Shown: in pieces, positions 27,535 through 34,983 of the stretch
Position numbering within the stretch: position 1 is the stretch's first letter
Layout: each line of letters begins with the position of its first letter
The notes under the pieces: model-generated
Told to the model about the DNA's origin: nothing
The model's input: only the letters and a program-made list of their open reading frames with translations
The model's database searches: none
DNA from: Mesorhizobium sp.
GTDB lineage: Bacteria > Pseudomonadota > Alphaproteobacteria > Rhizobiales > Rhizobiaceae
Length of the DNA: 64,000 bases
Assembly: GCA_004017535.1 (NCBI GenBank)
Contig: SAJS01000002.1
Location: forward strand, 1 to 64,000
Reading direction: 5' to 3'
Position numbers and translations under genes: made by a program

Positions 27535-27801
27535 TTAAGCGGCCAGTGCCACTTCGTAGAGGTCGCTAGCGCCCTGCGGGGAAAAGCTCCCCGACTGACG
27601 ATCCCACATCCTGTGGTAATATTCAGGTGCTTCAGGCAGGTGGTCTAGCTTGCCATCCTTGCATTCCAGACGCGCAGCTACCTCGAAGCGACCATAGAGG
27701 TCGTCGAGGGTGTCGGCTTGAACGCAAATATCGTGCTCAAGTCCCTGCGCGAGCCAAATTCCGTGATCCTGATAGCAGATCACGCGCAGTTTCTCGGTCA
27801 T
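27535..27801 (-). CDS. Small HicB-like protein
   Basis: The 88-residue product has VICYQDHGIWLAQGLEHDICVQADTLDDLYGRFEVAARLE, a pattern close to the HicB/partial-RNase-H antitoxin fold. GGGAG precedes the ATG by eight bases. It has no adjacent HicA-type toxin (a small dsRBD protein) that I can recognise, so it cannot be called a complete toxin-antitoxin pair. It lies just upstream of the 94-residue gene. Confidence 0.55.
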   Translation of the reverse strand: MTEKLRVICYQDHGIWLAQGLEHDICVQADTLDDLYGRFEVAARLECKDGKLDHLPEAPEYYHRMWDRQSGSFSPQGASDLYEVALAA

Positions 27802-28012
27802 TTTTCGTACTCCCGGTGTCGGACGGGTTAAGTCCAGCGGCAGCATATATAGGTTCCTAACAGGGTTGCAATAAGCCAGAAGGCTTAAGGTTCCGTAATG
27901 TCATGCCACCGTTGTGCCAAGCTTGCGTCCGAAAATCCTAATGCAGCACCAGCGCGCCGACGACGGCCAGTGAGGCAATGAGGGCGAGGAGGGGCATACT
28001 TTGCGACCAGGC

Positions 28013-28753
28013 TCAGCCTCCCGCCATCGTGCGAAAGACCTTTGTGATGACGTGCGTATCGAGGCCGCCAAACCAGGCCCACAGATCCGCCTCTTCGTCC
28101 TCGGTCAGACTGTCCACCAGGCGGGCGGCGCGCTTGCGGAGGATGCCCACCCTTTCGGCCGCCTCGGCGCCCCAATGCTGCACCATGATCTTGCCGGCCG
28201 GCGTGGTGGCGAACAGGTCTACCTCTGCCTGTGACGCGGGCGGTGCCCACGGCGTCCCCGATGCAAATTCGTCCATCAGGGCGACCTCTACCGCCGCCGG
28301 CACAGACTGGGTAAAGCGCTCCATGAAAGAGCGCTGGCGGAGCGCGCTGCCGGCTTCCTTCACGATCTCGCCCACGTCCTTCTGAACGCCGGCAAGGACC
28401 GTCCGAAAGCCGCCCATGCGCTCCCATTCGTAAACCAGTTTCTGGCCTTCCTGAGAGCTGCACAGGACCATCCGGGAGGCCTCCACCGGCATCGGTGCCG
28501 TAGGCGTTCCCGCCTCGGGATTGACGGCCTCCATCTCCCCCTGGAGGAGAGCGCGATATTCCTGGTCCAGCCCCTCGCTCTCGTAGCGGTCGAAGTCCGC
28601 CCGCATGATCGCTTCGATTTCAGCTTTACGGGTGGGGTTGGCGGGCAGTGAGGCAAATCCCACCCGTGCAGCCCCACCCGTTAGGCCTTCACCCGTCGCG
28701 GAGCCTGCTCCGCCCGCGCCAGGGTTCTCGGAAATGACAAGATCGTTGCTCAT
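28013..28753 (-). CDS. Protein of unknown function, last gene of the terminase operon
   Basis: The 246-residue product is acidic and helical with a low-complexity Gly/Ala N-terminus (SENPGAGGAGSATGEGLTGG). The segment RMVLCSSQEGQKLVYEWERMGGFRTVLAGVQKDVGEI and a second part with GKIMVQHWGAEAAERV look like two copies of one unit (a Gly-x-Lys-hydrophobic-Val-x-x-Trp pattern). Its start overlaps the stop of the preceding gene (ATGA). No capsid or portal fold can be assigned; it might be a structural or packaging accessory protein. Confidence 0.65.
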   Translation of the reverse strand: MSNDLVISENPGAGGAGSATGEGLTGGAARVGFASLPANPTRKAEIEAIMRADFDRYESEGLDQEYRALLQGEMEAVNPEAGTPTAPMPVEASRMVLCSSQEGQKLVYEWERMGGFRTVLAGVQKDVGEIVKEAGSALRQRSFMERFTQSVPAAVEVALMDEFASGTPWAPPASQAEVDLFATTPAGKIMVQHWGAEAAERVGILRKRAARLVDSLTEDEEADLWAWFGGLDTHVITKVFRTMAGG

Positions 28754-29244
28754 GCCGCCCTCGTCGGATAGAGGGCGACCAAGAGACGTTCGGCCAGGGC
28801 CGCGCTGCTCACCGGCTGCGTCATCACGTGGCCGTCAGCGATGCGAACGGACACAAAGCCGTAGCCGTTCCACTCGATCCGGTACGTGCCGTCGTTGAAG
28901 AGCTTGTCGTAGCGCTCAGGCATGGTGGTGATTCTGGGCCTGGCCAGCACGGCGCCCTTGTTGTCGGCGCTCGCCACGATCGCTTCCGCCACCCAGGATT
29001 CATCGAAGGCGACGATAAGCAGCCGGTCGAACTTCTTGAGGGCGTTGCGGCTCCCCGATGCCTGGAGCTTCTTCCAGATGCTCGGTTCCTTCAGATCATC
29101 CGAAACCATGTCAGCCGGGCAGCGGACCAGATATTCCCGCCACACCTGGCCGGAATGCTGCAACTCGACTCGGGCGGGATCGATGACGGGCGCCAGTCGC
29201 GCCGCCGGCTTCAGATCGTTGGCGTTCAATTCGGTCTTGGCCAT
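28750..29244 (-). CDS. Protein of unknown function in the terminase operon
   Basis: The 164-residue product (MAKTELNANDLKPAAR...) has mixed alpha/beta character, with a beta-rich end (YRIEWNGYGFVSVRIADG). Its ATG overlaps the stop of the 63-residue gene, and its end overlaps the 246-residue gene. No family recognised. Confidence 0.6.
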   Translation of the reverse strand: MAKTELNANDLKPAARLAPVIDPARVELQHSGQVWREYLVRCPADMVSDDLKEPSIWKKLQASGSRNALKKFDRLLIVAFDESWVAEAIVASADNKGAVLARPRITTMPERYDKLFNDGTYRIEWNGYGFVSVRIADGHVMTQPVSSAALAERLLVALYPTRAA

Positions 29245-29435
29245 CAGAGGGCTCCTTTTTCGATGAGTGCGGCGGCGCGGGCTTCAGCCGCTTCCCGCCC
29301 GTGCATCAGTTCCAGGCGTTCGCCATTCGGCCGGCACAGCCACATGATTTGCGTGTCGGTGCCAGGCTCATGCAGCGTGCTGTATTCCAGCGCGGCGCGA
29401 CCTTTGCAGATCGGTTCAAGGGGTTTCGTCACCAT
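29244..29435 (-). CDS. Small protein of unknown function in the terminase operon
   Basis: The 63-residue product (MVTKPLEPICKGRAALEYST...) lies wholly between, and overlaps by a few bases with, the genes on either side. This overlap and the common strand support it as real. No domain seen. Confidence 0.5.
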   Translation of the reverse strand: MVTKPLEPICKGRAALEYSTLHEPGTDTQIMWLCRPNGERLELMHGREAAEARAAALIEKGAL

Positions 29436-30007
29436 GCGTCGTCTCCTTTGAGGACGGCCAGGATTGCGGCTTCGGTTATCTTCTTCTCGGTCTCAGCCCA
29501 GTCGCCGCTGGCCAACGGCGCTTCGGGGAAAGAGATCAGGCCGAACCGGCGGCGAAGGCCGCTGACCGGCTTCAGGGCGTGCGCCAACATCCGGGATATC
29601 CTGATCTCGGTATCGGGATTATCCAGGATGCCGGCGCCGTTCTTCGGGTTCAGGCTGCGTGCCACCCGCGCACAGTCACGGTTCGTGCCCAGCCACAACT
29701 TGATTTGCTCGCAAAGCTGCTCCGCCGCCTCCTGGGCCTTGGTGGCGGCCTCGTATCGTTCCGAGTTCAAACGCTTGAGCTTGTCTTCGAGACTGGCAAT
29801 TCGGCTCCTCTCAGCCGTCGCAGCGGCCTCGCGCTCTCGGCGGGCTATCTCGCCGCCGGCAGCGTGAATGCTGGTGATTTCCGCCTCGATCGCGGCCATG
29901 GCCATATGGTCGATGTCGCGGCCTTCTAGGACGGCAACGCCTGCCATCTTTTTGGCGGCCTCCAGCCGGGCCTCTGCATCGGCAAGTTGGGCGGGTAGAT
30001 CAGCCAT
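29429..30007 (-). CDS. Coiled-coil protein, possible scaffold-like
   Basis: The 192-residue product is highly charged and helical over residues 1-110 (AEARLEAAKK, AEITSIHAAGGEIARREREAAATAERSR), suggestive of a coiled coil, with a more globular C-terminal end. It starts at the ATG that overlaps the stop of the terminase gene (TGATG). In phages, a coiled-coil gene after terminase can be a scaffold or portal-associated factor, but there is no capsid gene here for it to serve. Confidence 0.6.
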   Translation of the reverse strand: MADLPAQLADAEARLEAAKKMAGVAVLEGRDIDHMAMAAIEAEITSIHAAGGEIARREREAAATAERSRIASLEDKLKRLNSERYEAATKAQEAAEQLCEQIKLWLGTNRDCARVARSLNPKNGAGILDNPDTEIRISRMLAHALKPVSGLRRRFGLISFPEAPLASGDWAETEKKITEAAILAVLKGDDAW

Positions 30008-31539
30008 CAATTCATCCTTTCATCGCGCCATGGGGGTGGCCCGTAGCCCGGTCGAGACACCGGCCCGCCGTATCGGCCGGTCTTTGCCTTCATGTTCGCG
30101 TGTCCCAAGTTCACAGTCGGTGCCCTGCCGCCGTAGGCGAAAGAAGGCGAAGCAGAACGGCCAGCATTGGGCGCATGCACCAGAGCGCCGAGCGCGGCGT
30201 TGCAAAGGTCATCTGCGGCGCCGGCCATGTGGTCGATGTTGTCCTTGCCACCACGCGTCGTGCGGCGCTCCAACAGGCTGATCTGGCTGACAAGTCGCGT
30301 GTTATCCAAAAGGAAGAACCGGCCGCCCATCAGGCCCGGAAGTGCGTCCAGATAGATTTCCGAGCGGGAACGTTCGGACGCGACGTAGCGAATCCCCTGT
30401 TTGCGGAAGGCATCAGCGACCCAGGCGCCCGCGTACCGATCGCCGGTAACGGAGGTGATGCGATAGGCGTGCAACACCCTGCAGAATTCGGAGACAACAT
30501 CCTCGGGGCTGAAGGGTGCCGGCACCTCTCGCACGCAGTCCAGAAAGGCCGATTCCATTTCCCGGTGGGCAATGCCCAGCGTCATGCTATCGTGGGCACC
30601 GCCGCTGGGGTCCACAAAGGCCACGTATCTCCATTCGCGCTGGTGGGGGCGCTCTTTCACACCAAGGTCAACGCAACGCTCCACAACGGCACGGTCGATG
30701 AAGCTGCTGAGATCGGATCGGAACCGGCCTTCCCATTCGGCGCTCGCGCTCTCGGGGTCATCCAAGTGGGCTTGGTCAATGATGCCTGTGTCGATGGTCG
30801 GGTTGAAAATCCGGGTCGGCGCCTGGATCACAAGCACCTGATTATCGTCTTTGCCGAAGCTGTCGCGGTGCTTGGTATACAGCAGCCCTCGGGTGCCGTA
30901 TGGGCTCGAAATACCGACCAGTTGGCCGTTCGTTGTGGCCAAGGCCGGCAATACCGCGCGATACACCTCCACGTCCGGGCTGCTCGATTCTTCGGAGCGC
31001 CAGAATGCGCTCTCATCGAAGATGGCTGCAATGACGGTTCTGCCTCGGATGGTGCGATGGTTCGCGGTGTGGATGACGATCGCGGTCCGATTGGTCAGCC
31101 TGATCTCATCGGTGGTCACGCTTTCGACCATCTCGGCAAGGATCGGGGATGCCTCGATGAAGCCCTTGCAGTAATTGTACACGGCAAGCGCCTGGGTCTT
31201 CGAAGCGGCCATCACCAGGACGTGTCCGATCTCACCGGCAACCAGTCGGGAGGTGTCGGCCGTGACAGCCTCATAGACGGCCACAGCAGCCGCCATACGG
31301 CTCTTTCCGCTTCTGCGTCCCACGATGGCCCAGCACTCACGAACGCGGCTCTTGGGTGGCTCCCTGTCGCCGGCAACGGAGGCGAAGACGGCACGCTCAT
31401 CATCAGTGAGCGGCAATGCCCGCGCAGCCTTCAAGATGGAGATCCAAACGCTCCAGGTTTCAGCCGGGCCCAGACCAGCACCAAGCAAGTTCGGATCACG
31501 CAAGGCTGCATCGATCGAGAGGCCGCTGAACATCGTCAT
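30007..31539 (-). CDS. Phage terminase large subunit (TerL)
   Basis: The 510-residue protein has a complete packaging motor layout. The Walker A motif is at residues 74-80 (GRRSGKS), Walker B is in VIAAIFDES, and the coupling motif region follows (LPALATTNGQLVGISSPYGTRG). The C-terminal RNase H-like nuclease has Asp residues in FVDPSGG, VTGDRYAG and ADDLCNA. It translocates DNA into a procapsid and cuts it. It overlaps the small-subunit gene (ATGA) and the coiled-coil gene (TGATG). Both active sites look intact, so it may be functional. Confidence 0.92.
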   Translation of the reverse strand: MTMFSGLSIDAALRDPNLLGAGLGPAETWSVWISILKAARALPLTDDERAVFASVAGDREPPKSRVRECWAIVGRRSGKSRMAAAVAVYEAVTADTSRLVAGEIGHVLVMAASKTQALAVYNYCKGFIEASPILAEMVESVTTDEIRLTNRTAIVIHTANHRTIRGRTVIAAIFDESAFWRSEESSSPDVEVYRAVLPALATTNGQLVGISSPYGTRGLLYTKHRDSFGKDDNQVLVIQAPTRIFNPTIDTGIIDQAHLDDPESASAEWEGRFRSDLSSFIDRAVVERCVDLGVKERPHQREWRYVAFVDPSGGAHDSMTLGIAHREMESAFLDCVREVPAPFSPEDVVSEFCRVLHAYRITSVTGDRYAGAWVADAFRKQGIRYVASERSRSEIYLDALPGLMGGRFFLLDNTRLVSQISLLERRTTRGGKDNIDHMAGAADDLCNAALGALVHAPNAGRSASPSFAYGGRAPTVNLGHANMKAKTGRYGGPVSRPGYGPPPWRDERMN

Positions 31540-31934
31540 TTGGCCGCCCCTGCGTAGTTAGAGGCGACGTAATCCCGAAAGCTCGGCGTGATGTCTTTCA
31601 GCGCCCTACGCTCTAGCCCCAGGTCAGCAAGCAGCCGGCGCTGGGCATTAGTGAGGGCCATGAACTCGTTGATGTCGATCGGCTCGCCTGCGATGTAGCT
31701 GGCGGCTGCATCCTTCAGCATGGCGCCGAGGCAAGCCACGTTGTCGATCAGCTCCAGCTTCATGACGCTGAGGTTAGGCTTGCCACCGAGATCAGCGGCC
31801 AGGCTGTCCCTCAGTTCGAACACGACGCGGGCGGCGGTCGTGCGGCGGTCGAGATCGTTCAGCGTCTTGAGCCGAACCTTTCCGCTCCCTTTCGGCGCGG
31901 ACTCGCCTTCCATCTGTGTCGTATCTGCCTGCAT
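31536..31934 (-). CDS. Candidate terminase small subunit
   Basis: The 132-residue helical protein (LDRRTTAARVVFELRDSLAADLGG..., EFMALTNAQRRLLADLGLERR) sits directly before TerL with an ATGA overlap, the usual place for TerS. It has no recognised HTH, so the call rests on position and size. A tandem GTCGAATA-type motif lies 24-46 bases upstream of its start. Confidence 0.55.
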   Translation of the reverse strand: MQADTTQMEGESAPKGSGKVRLKTLNDLDRRTTAARVVFELRDSLAADLGGKPNLSVMKLELIDNVACLGAMLKDAAASYIAGEPIDINEFMALTNAQRRLLADLGLERRALKDITPSFRDYVASNYAGAAK

Positions 31935-32309
31935 TTTCCGTTGCTCTCGAACAGCCTTATTCGACGCCTATTCGATATATAGCACCGATCATGCGCTAAG
32001 TCACTGATTTGGCTGAGTTCAGCAAAGTACACAGACGTACTATTTCCGCCTTAAATAGGCAAAAACATCAACTTCCTGTGTTCTGCGCTGGGCTTCCTTG
32101 GAGTGATCGAGCGCGGAAAATCGGCGCCGAGAGGCGAAAGAAAAAGTGCGTCTCGGAGAACGCTTCTAGGGGGCTCCTCACGTCCCTCACTTCCCTTACT
32201 TTCATGTCCGAAGGTGAGGGAAGCAAGGAAGGTAAGGGGGGGGTATGGGTGTTCCTCGCTTTGCGCTCACTTTTGCCGGCGTCGGCAAAATCACCCCTCA
32301 CTTTGCCCC
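31935..32309. other. Non-coding region with short repeats, candidate control or origin region
   Basis: This 375-base gap between the helicase gene and TerS has many GTGAGGG/CCCTCAC-like units: the 12-mer CCCCTCACTTTG twice in tandem at 32294-32317, further copies near 32177-32200, and an inverted pair CCCTTAC (32193-32199) / GTAAGGG (32232-32238). The left end holds the inverted GTCGAATA-type motif. No credible gene was seen. Next to a replicative helicase this suits an origin, but other roles are possible. Confidence 0.5.
31958..31980 (-). promoter_or_regulatory. Tandem GTCGAATA-type motif upstream of the terminase operon
   Basis: Read on the minus strand it gives ATCGAATA, two bases, CGTCGAATAA, matching the motif near both attachment sites. 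It sits just ahead of the likely TerS start, where an operator or promoter element is expected. Confidence 0.5.
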
Positions 32310-33227
32310 TCACTTTGGTAGGCGATAGAGGCCGCGCTCTATCTTCTCCAGTTCACCAGCCTTGGCCATCTCAAGCACCAGGTACTTGACGTTGGCTTCG
32401 CGCATCGAGGTTGCGGCAGCGATTTCCTTGGGACCGGCTTCGCCGAGCTCCCTGACGGCTTCGAGGATCTTGTTGCGCTCCTTGCTGCGGCGAACTTGGT
32501 CGGCTTCGCCCAACAATGTCCAATGGCCGCTGCTGTCCAGCTTGATGGCGCTTTCGATGTCGTCCAGGTCGCGGCCTCTCCCGGTAAGGATTGTCCCCTG
32601 CCCGTCTTTGGCCAGCACCATGACGCTATCAACACCGCCCGTGAGTCCCGTGGTGCCGGAAACCATGTCGAGCGGATCATCGGCTTCCATCTTGCGTGTA
32701 TGGTGGACGATGACGATTGCAAGCTGCAGCTCTGAGGCGAGATCCGTGAAAGGTGAGACCGCCCGATAATCGGCCTCGTATGGCTTGTCATTGGCCTTTG
32801 CCGGTGGCCGAACCTTGGCGAGCGTATCGATGACGATGAGGCGAGGATTAGACACATGCCACGCCCAAGCACGGATATCTTCGAGCAGTCCATCGTCCAG
32901 GCGCCGCATCGTGGTTCGCAGCGTCAACCGTTCGGGCCATGCCTGGCTGGCGGGGATAACCTGGCTCATTCGACGCTTGAGGCGACGGTTATTGTCTTCG
33001 AGGGCAGCGTAGAGAACGTCGCCCTCCTCGCATTTGACAGAGCCGAGCGCATATCCCCCGATAGCGACGGAGATGCACCAGTCCAGCACCAGCCAGGACT
33101 TGCCCAGCTTAGGCTTGCCGGCGAGCAGCGTTGCACCCTCGGCAAGATAGCCAGGGATGACGTACCGCAACGGCTCAAACTCCATATGCTGGAGGTCTGC
33201 CGCCGTGAATACAGGAGGGGCGTTCAT
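32310..33227 (-). CDS. RepA-like AAA-family replicative helicase
   Basis: The 305-residue protein is of the RSF1010 RepA/AAA_25 type. Walker A is at residues 37-44 (GKPKLGKS), Walker B is in RLIVIDTLAKV, and LAIVIVHHTRK and TGLTGGVDSVMVL follow, as in hexameric RecA-like helicases. The C-terminal part (KEIAAATSMREANVKYLVLEMAKAGELEK) is a winged-helix domain. It suggests that the element can direct its own replication. Its start is preceded by GGAGAGG and overlaps the 92-residue gene. Confidence 0.85.
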   Translation of the reverse strand: MNAPPVFTAADLQHMEFEPLRYVIPGYLAEGATLLAGKPKLGKSWLVLDWCISVAIGGYALGSVKCEEGDVLYAALEDNNRRLKRRMSQVIPASQAWPERLTLRTTMRRLDDGLLEDIRAWAWHVSNPRLIVIDTLAKVRPPAKANDKPYEADYRAVSPFTDLASELQLAIVIVHHTRKMEADDPLDMVSGTTGLTGGVDSVMVLAKDGQGTILTGRGRDLDDIESAIKLDSSGHWTLLGEADQVRRSKERNKILEAVRELGEAGPKEIAAATSMREANVKYLVLEMAKAGELEKIERGLYRLPK

Positions 33228-33502
33228 CGGCGGCCTCTCCTCTCACGATCGGCGCGCCACTCAGCAGCGGCGTCCTGGAAATACTGCGGCACTGGCGGTT
33301 GCTGTCGCCACGGCCTGCCGTTGAGATTGGCCACGATGCCGGCAACGAAGCTATAGGCGCGCGCTGTTGCATCGTGCTCAAAGCCCGCGTCATCAAAGCG
33401 GAGGACCGCGCATTGAAGATGCCCGCGTGCCGCTGTCAGATGACGGGCGGCGGCATTTACGTGCATTTCCTCAACGCTTGGGAGATTGGGATGGATGGTC
33501 AA
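33224..33502 (-). CDS. Small protein of unknown function
   Basis: The 92-residue product (MTIHPNLPSVEEMHVNAAARHLT...) is helical with a basic tail (RADRERRGRR). It overlaps the genes on both sides by four bases, so it is part of the operon. No domain recognised. Confidence 0.55.
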   Translation of the reverse strand: MTIHPNLPSVEEMHVNAAARHLTAARGHLQCAVLRFDDAGFEHDATARAYSFVAGIVANLNGRPWRQQPPVPQYFQDAAAEWRADRERRGRR

Positions 33503-33696
33503 GCGGCGCCTCCATAGGCAAGCCGCGCGACGGCCAGCGCTACAGGGACAGACACAGGAAAGCGGGCGAGGATGCGGGACGCTTGCCTGGTGCGGAGGTC
33601 TCCGGTATTGTCTCTAGTGTCGATAGTTGCCAAGCTTCGATTTTCTAGGGAGCCGGTCTTGCCAGAGGCCGGCTTTCGCTTTTCAGGTAGCTGCAT
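33499..33696 (-). CDS. Small protein of unknown function
   Basis: The 65-residue product (MQLPEKRKPASGKTG..., FPVSVPVALAVARLAYGG) has a basic N-terminus. It overlaps the 92-residue gene by four bases and the RuvC-like gene by fourteen. Overlap supports but does not prove it. Confidence 0.4.
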   Translation of the reverse strand: MQLPEKRKPASGKTGSLENRSLATIDTRDNTGDLRTRQASRILARFPVSVPVALAVARLAYGGAA

Positions 33697-34159
33697 TCGC
33701 GCCTCCTACCGTCTCTGAAGCGAAGCGCGCCAGCAAAGCTGCCTCTGCTCTTCCGTGGTCTTTCTTGCGTGAAAAGTGACCACTCCTAGGCCACAGGCGG
33801 ATTGCCAGTGCGCGCGCCTTCTCCTTGTCGCTGTCCAGCCGGAAATGCTTCTTCCAACGGCCGGGCGTCACAAGGTGCGTCGGGATGCCCAGGGCCGCTA
33901 CAACGCCGCGTGCGATTCCGAAAGACACGCCAAATTTGAACGTCGAGCTTACGCCCTGCTTAGGCATTGCCCCTACTTGTTCGACTATCGCAAGCGTAGG
34001 GGAAAACTGAGCGATCGAGCGGCCGAGTTCTGCCCCATCGACCTCACCCGCCGCCAGGGGCATGTCATTGACGGCGATAAGGTCTGGTCGTGAGGGGAAG
34101 TAGAAGCTGATGGCGCCGGAAGCGCCTGGGTCAATGCCCATGATGCATGCTTCCCGCAT
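33683..34159 (-). CDS. RuvC-like Holliday junction resolvase family protein
   Basis: The 158-residue protein has an RNase H fold, with MGIDPGASGAI (first catalytic Asp), ALAIVEQVGAMPKQG (Glu) and KKDHGRAEAALLARF (the final acidic/His site). This fits phage-type RuvC-like crossover junction endonucleases. It may resolve replication or recombination intermediates of the element. Its ATG overlaps the stop of the excisionase-like gene (TAATG). Confidence 0.85.
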   Translation of the reverse strand: MREACIMGIDPGASGAISFYFPSRPDLIAVNDMPLAAGEVDGAELGRSIAQFSPTLAIVEQVGAMPKQGVSSTFKFGVSFGIARGVVAALGIPTHLVTPGRWKKHFRLDSDKEKARALAIRLWPRSGHFSRKKDHGRAEAALLARFASETVGGANAAT

Positions 34160-34350
34160 TACGCCACCTCGCGAACGGGAAGGTTGGCGAGGAAGGCCTT
34201 GAGGTCTTCTTGCAAGATGACGGTCCGGCGGCCGAACTTGCGCGCTTTGAGTGAGCCATCCTTGATGGCGTGAAAGATCTTGGTCCGGCCGCTACCAGCA
34301 ACCGCTGCTGCTTCTTCCGGCGAAAAGCCGAGCTTGTCCTGAGGTGTCAT
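34159..34350 (-). CDS. Excisionase / MerR-like helix-turn-helix protein
   Basis: The 63-residue protein is a single HTH_17-type winged helix (GFSPEEAAAVAGSGRTKIFHAIKDGSLKARKFGRRTVI) with EDLKAFLANLP at the end. Proteins of this kind act as recombination directionality factors or AlpA-like activators for tyrosine integrases. It lies 634 bases from the integrase, upstream of the replication genes, so it is the best candidate to bind the motif seen at both element ends. Confidence 0.8.
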   Translation of the reverse strand: MTPQDKLGFSPEEAAAVAGSGRTKIFHAIKDGSLKARKFGRRTVILQEDLKAFLANLPVREVA

Positions 34351-34449
34351 GTTCTTGCTCCGTGATGGATGCGTTGACGTTCACGGACGCAATTTGCCTT
34401 TTGAATCACGATCCCGAACCAGACCGCAATTCATGGGATTTAAGGGCGG

Positions 34450-34983
34450 TTACCCTGTGCGACGCCTTCTTATGCGCGCGGTGGAACCTCTACGGCCGCC
34501 CGCCGCAAGGGTGAGCGATTCGATCTCCTTGTGGCTGATTCCAGCCTGCTCGATCATTTCATCAAGTTGCCGCTCGCTGTAGTCGTCGCTTGCCAAAAAG
34601 CCCCAGCCTGTCCCTTCTTTTGGAACACGCTGCTCTTCATTCCAGGCGAGAAGTGCGAGCCTGACCGCCTTGTTGAAAGGCTGTCTGTTGTCCCTGCGAT
34701 AATACCGTACGTGGGCAAGCAACTGAGCAACCTTGGCCTCAGATGGTGTGCTCTTGTAAGCGGGCACCGCTTGCCGTCCTCGCTTTTTGGCAAGGCGATG
34801 TCGCTCTAGCAAATCTGCGACGAGCTGGCGCGCCTCAAGCCCGAGTGCGGCTGTCTCTGAACGCAACATCGCCACAAGCGCTGTGCTGTCTCCTTTGTCC
34901 GCCTGCTCAACCGCTTGTCGCCAGCGCCCATATTCTTGTATTGCCTCCAATGGGCGGCCCCGCACCCAGTCAATTCGTTCCAC
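34450..34983 (-). CDS. Protein of unknown function, coupled to integrase
   Basis: The 177-residue product starts with GTG overlapping the integrase stop (TAGTG). It is charged and helical (LRSETAALGLEARQLVADLLERHRLAKKRGR) with an Arg-rich tail (RRRRTG), compatible with DNA binding, but I do not recognise a family. Confidence 0.6.
   Translation of the reverse strand: MERIDWVRGRPLEAIQEYGRWRQAVEQADKGDSTALVAMLRSETAALGLEARQLVADLLERHRLAKKRGRQAVPAYKSTPSEAKVAQLLAHVRYYRRDNRQPFNKAVRLALLAWNEEQRVPKEGTGWGFLASDDYSERQLDEMIEQAGISHKEIESLTLAAGGRRGSTARIRRRRTG

Noticed and set aside
27535-27801. Complete HicAB toxin-antitoxin pair
   Set aside because: Only a HicB-like protein is seen; the adjacent coupled gene does not look like HicA.
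28013-31939. Gene transfer agent cluster
   Set aside because: GTA clusters of alphaproteobacteria follow terminase with portal, protease, capsid and tail genes and have no integrase or att repeats; here the opposite is seen.
32068-32313. Minus-strand frame of 81 codons after the helicase
   Set aside because: It translates the GTGAGGG-type repeats (KVREVRDVRS) and is better explained by the repeat region than by a protein.
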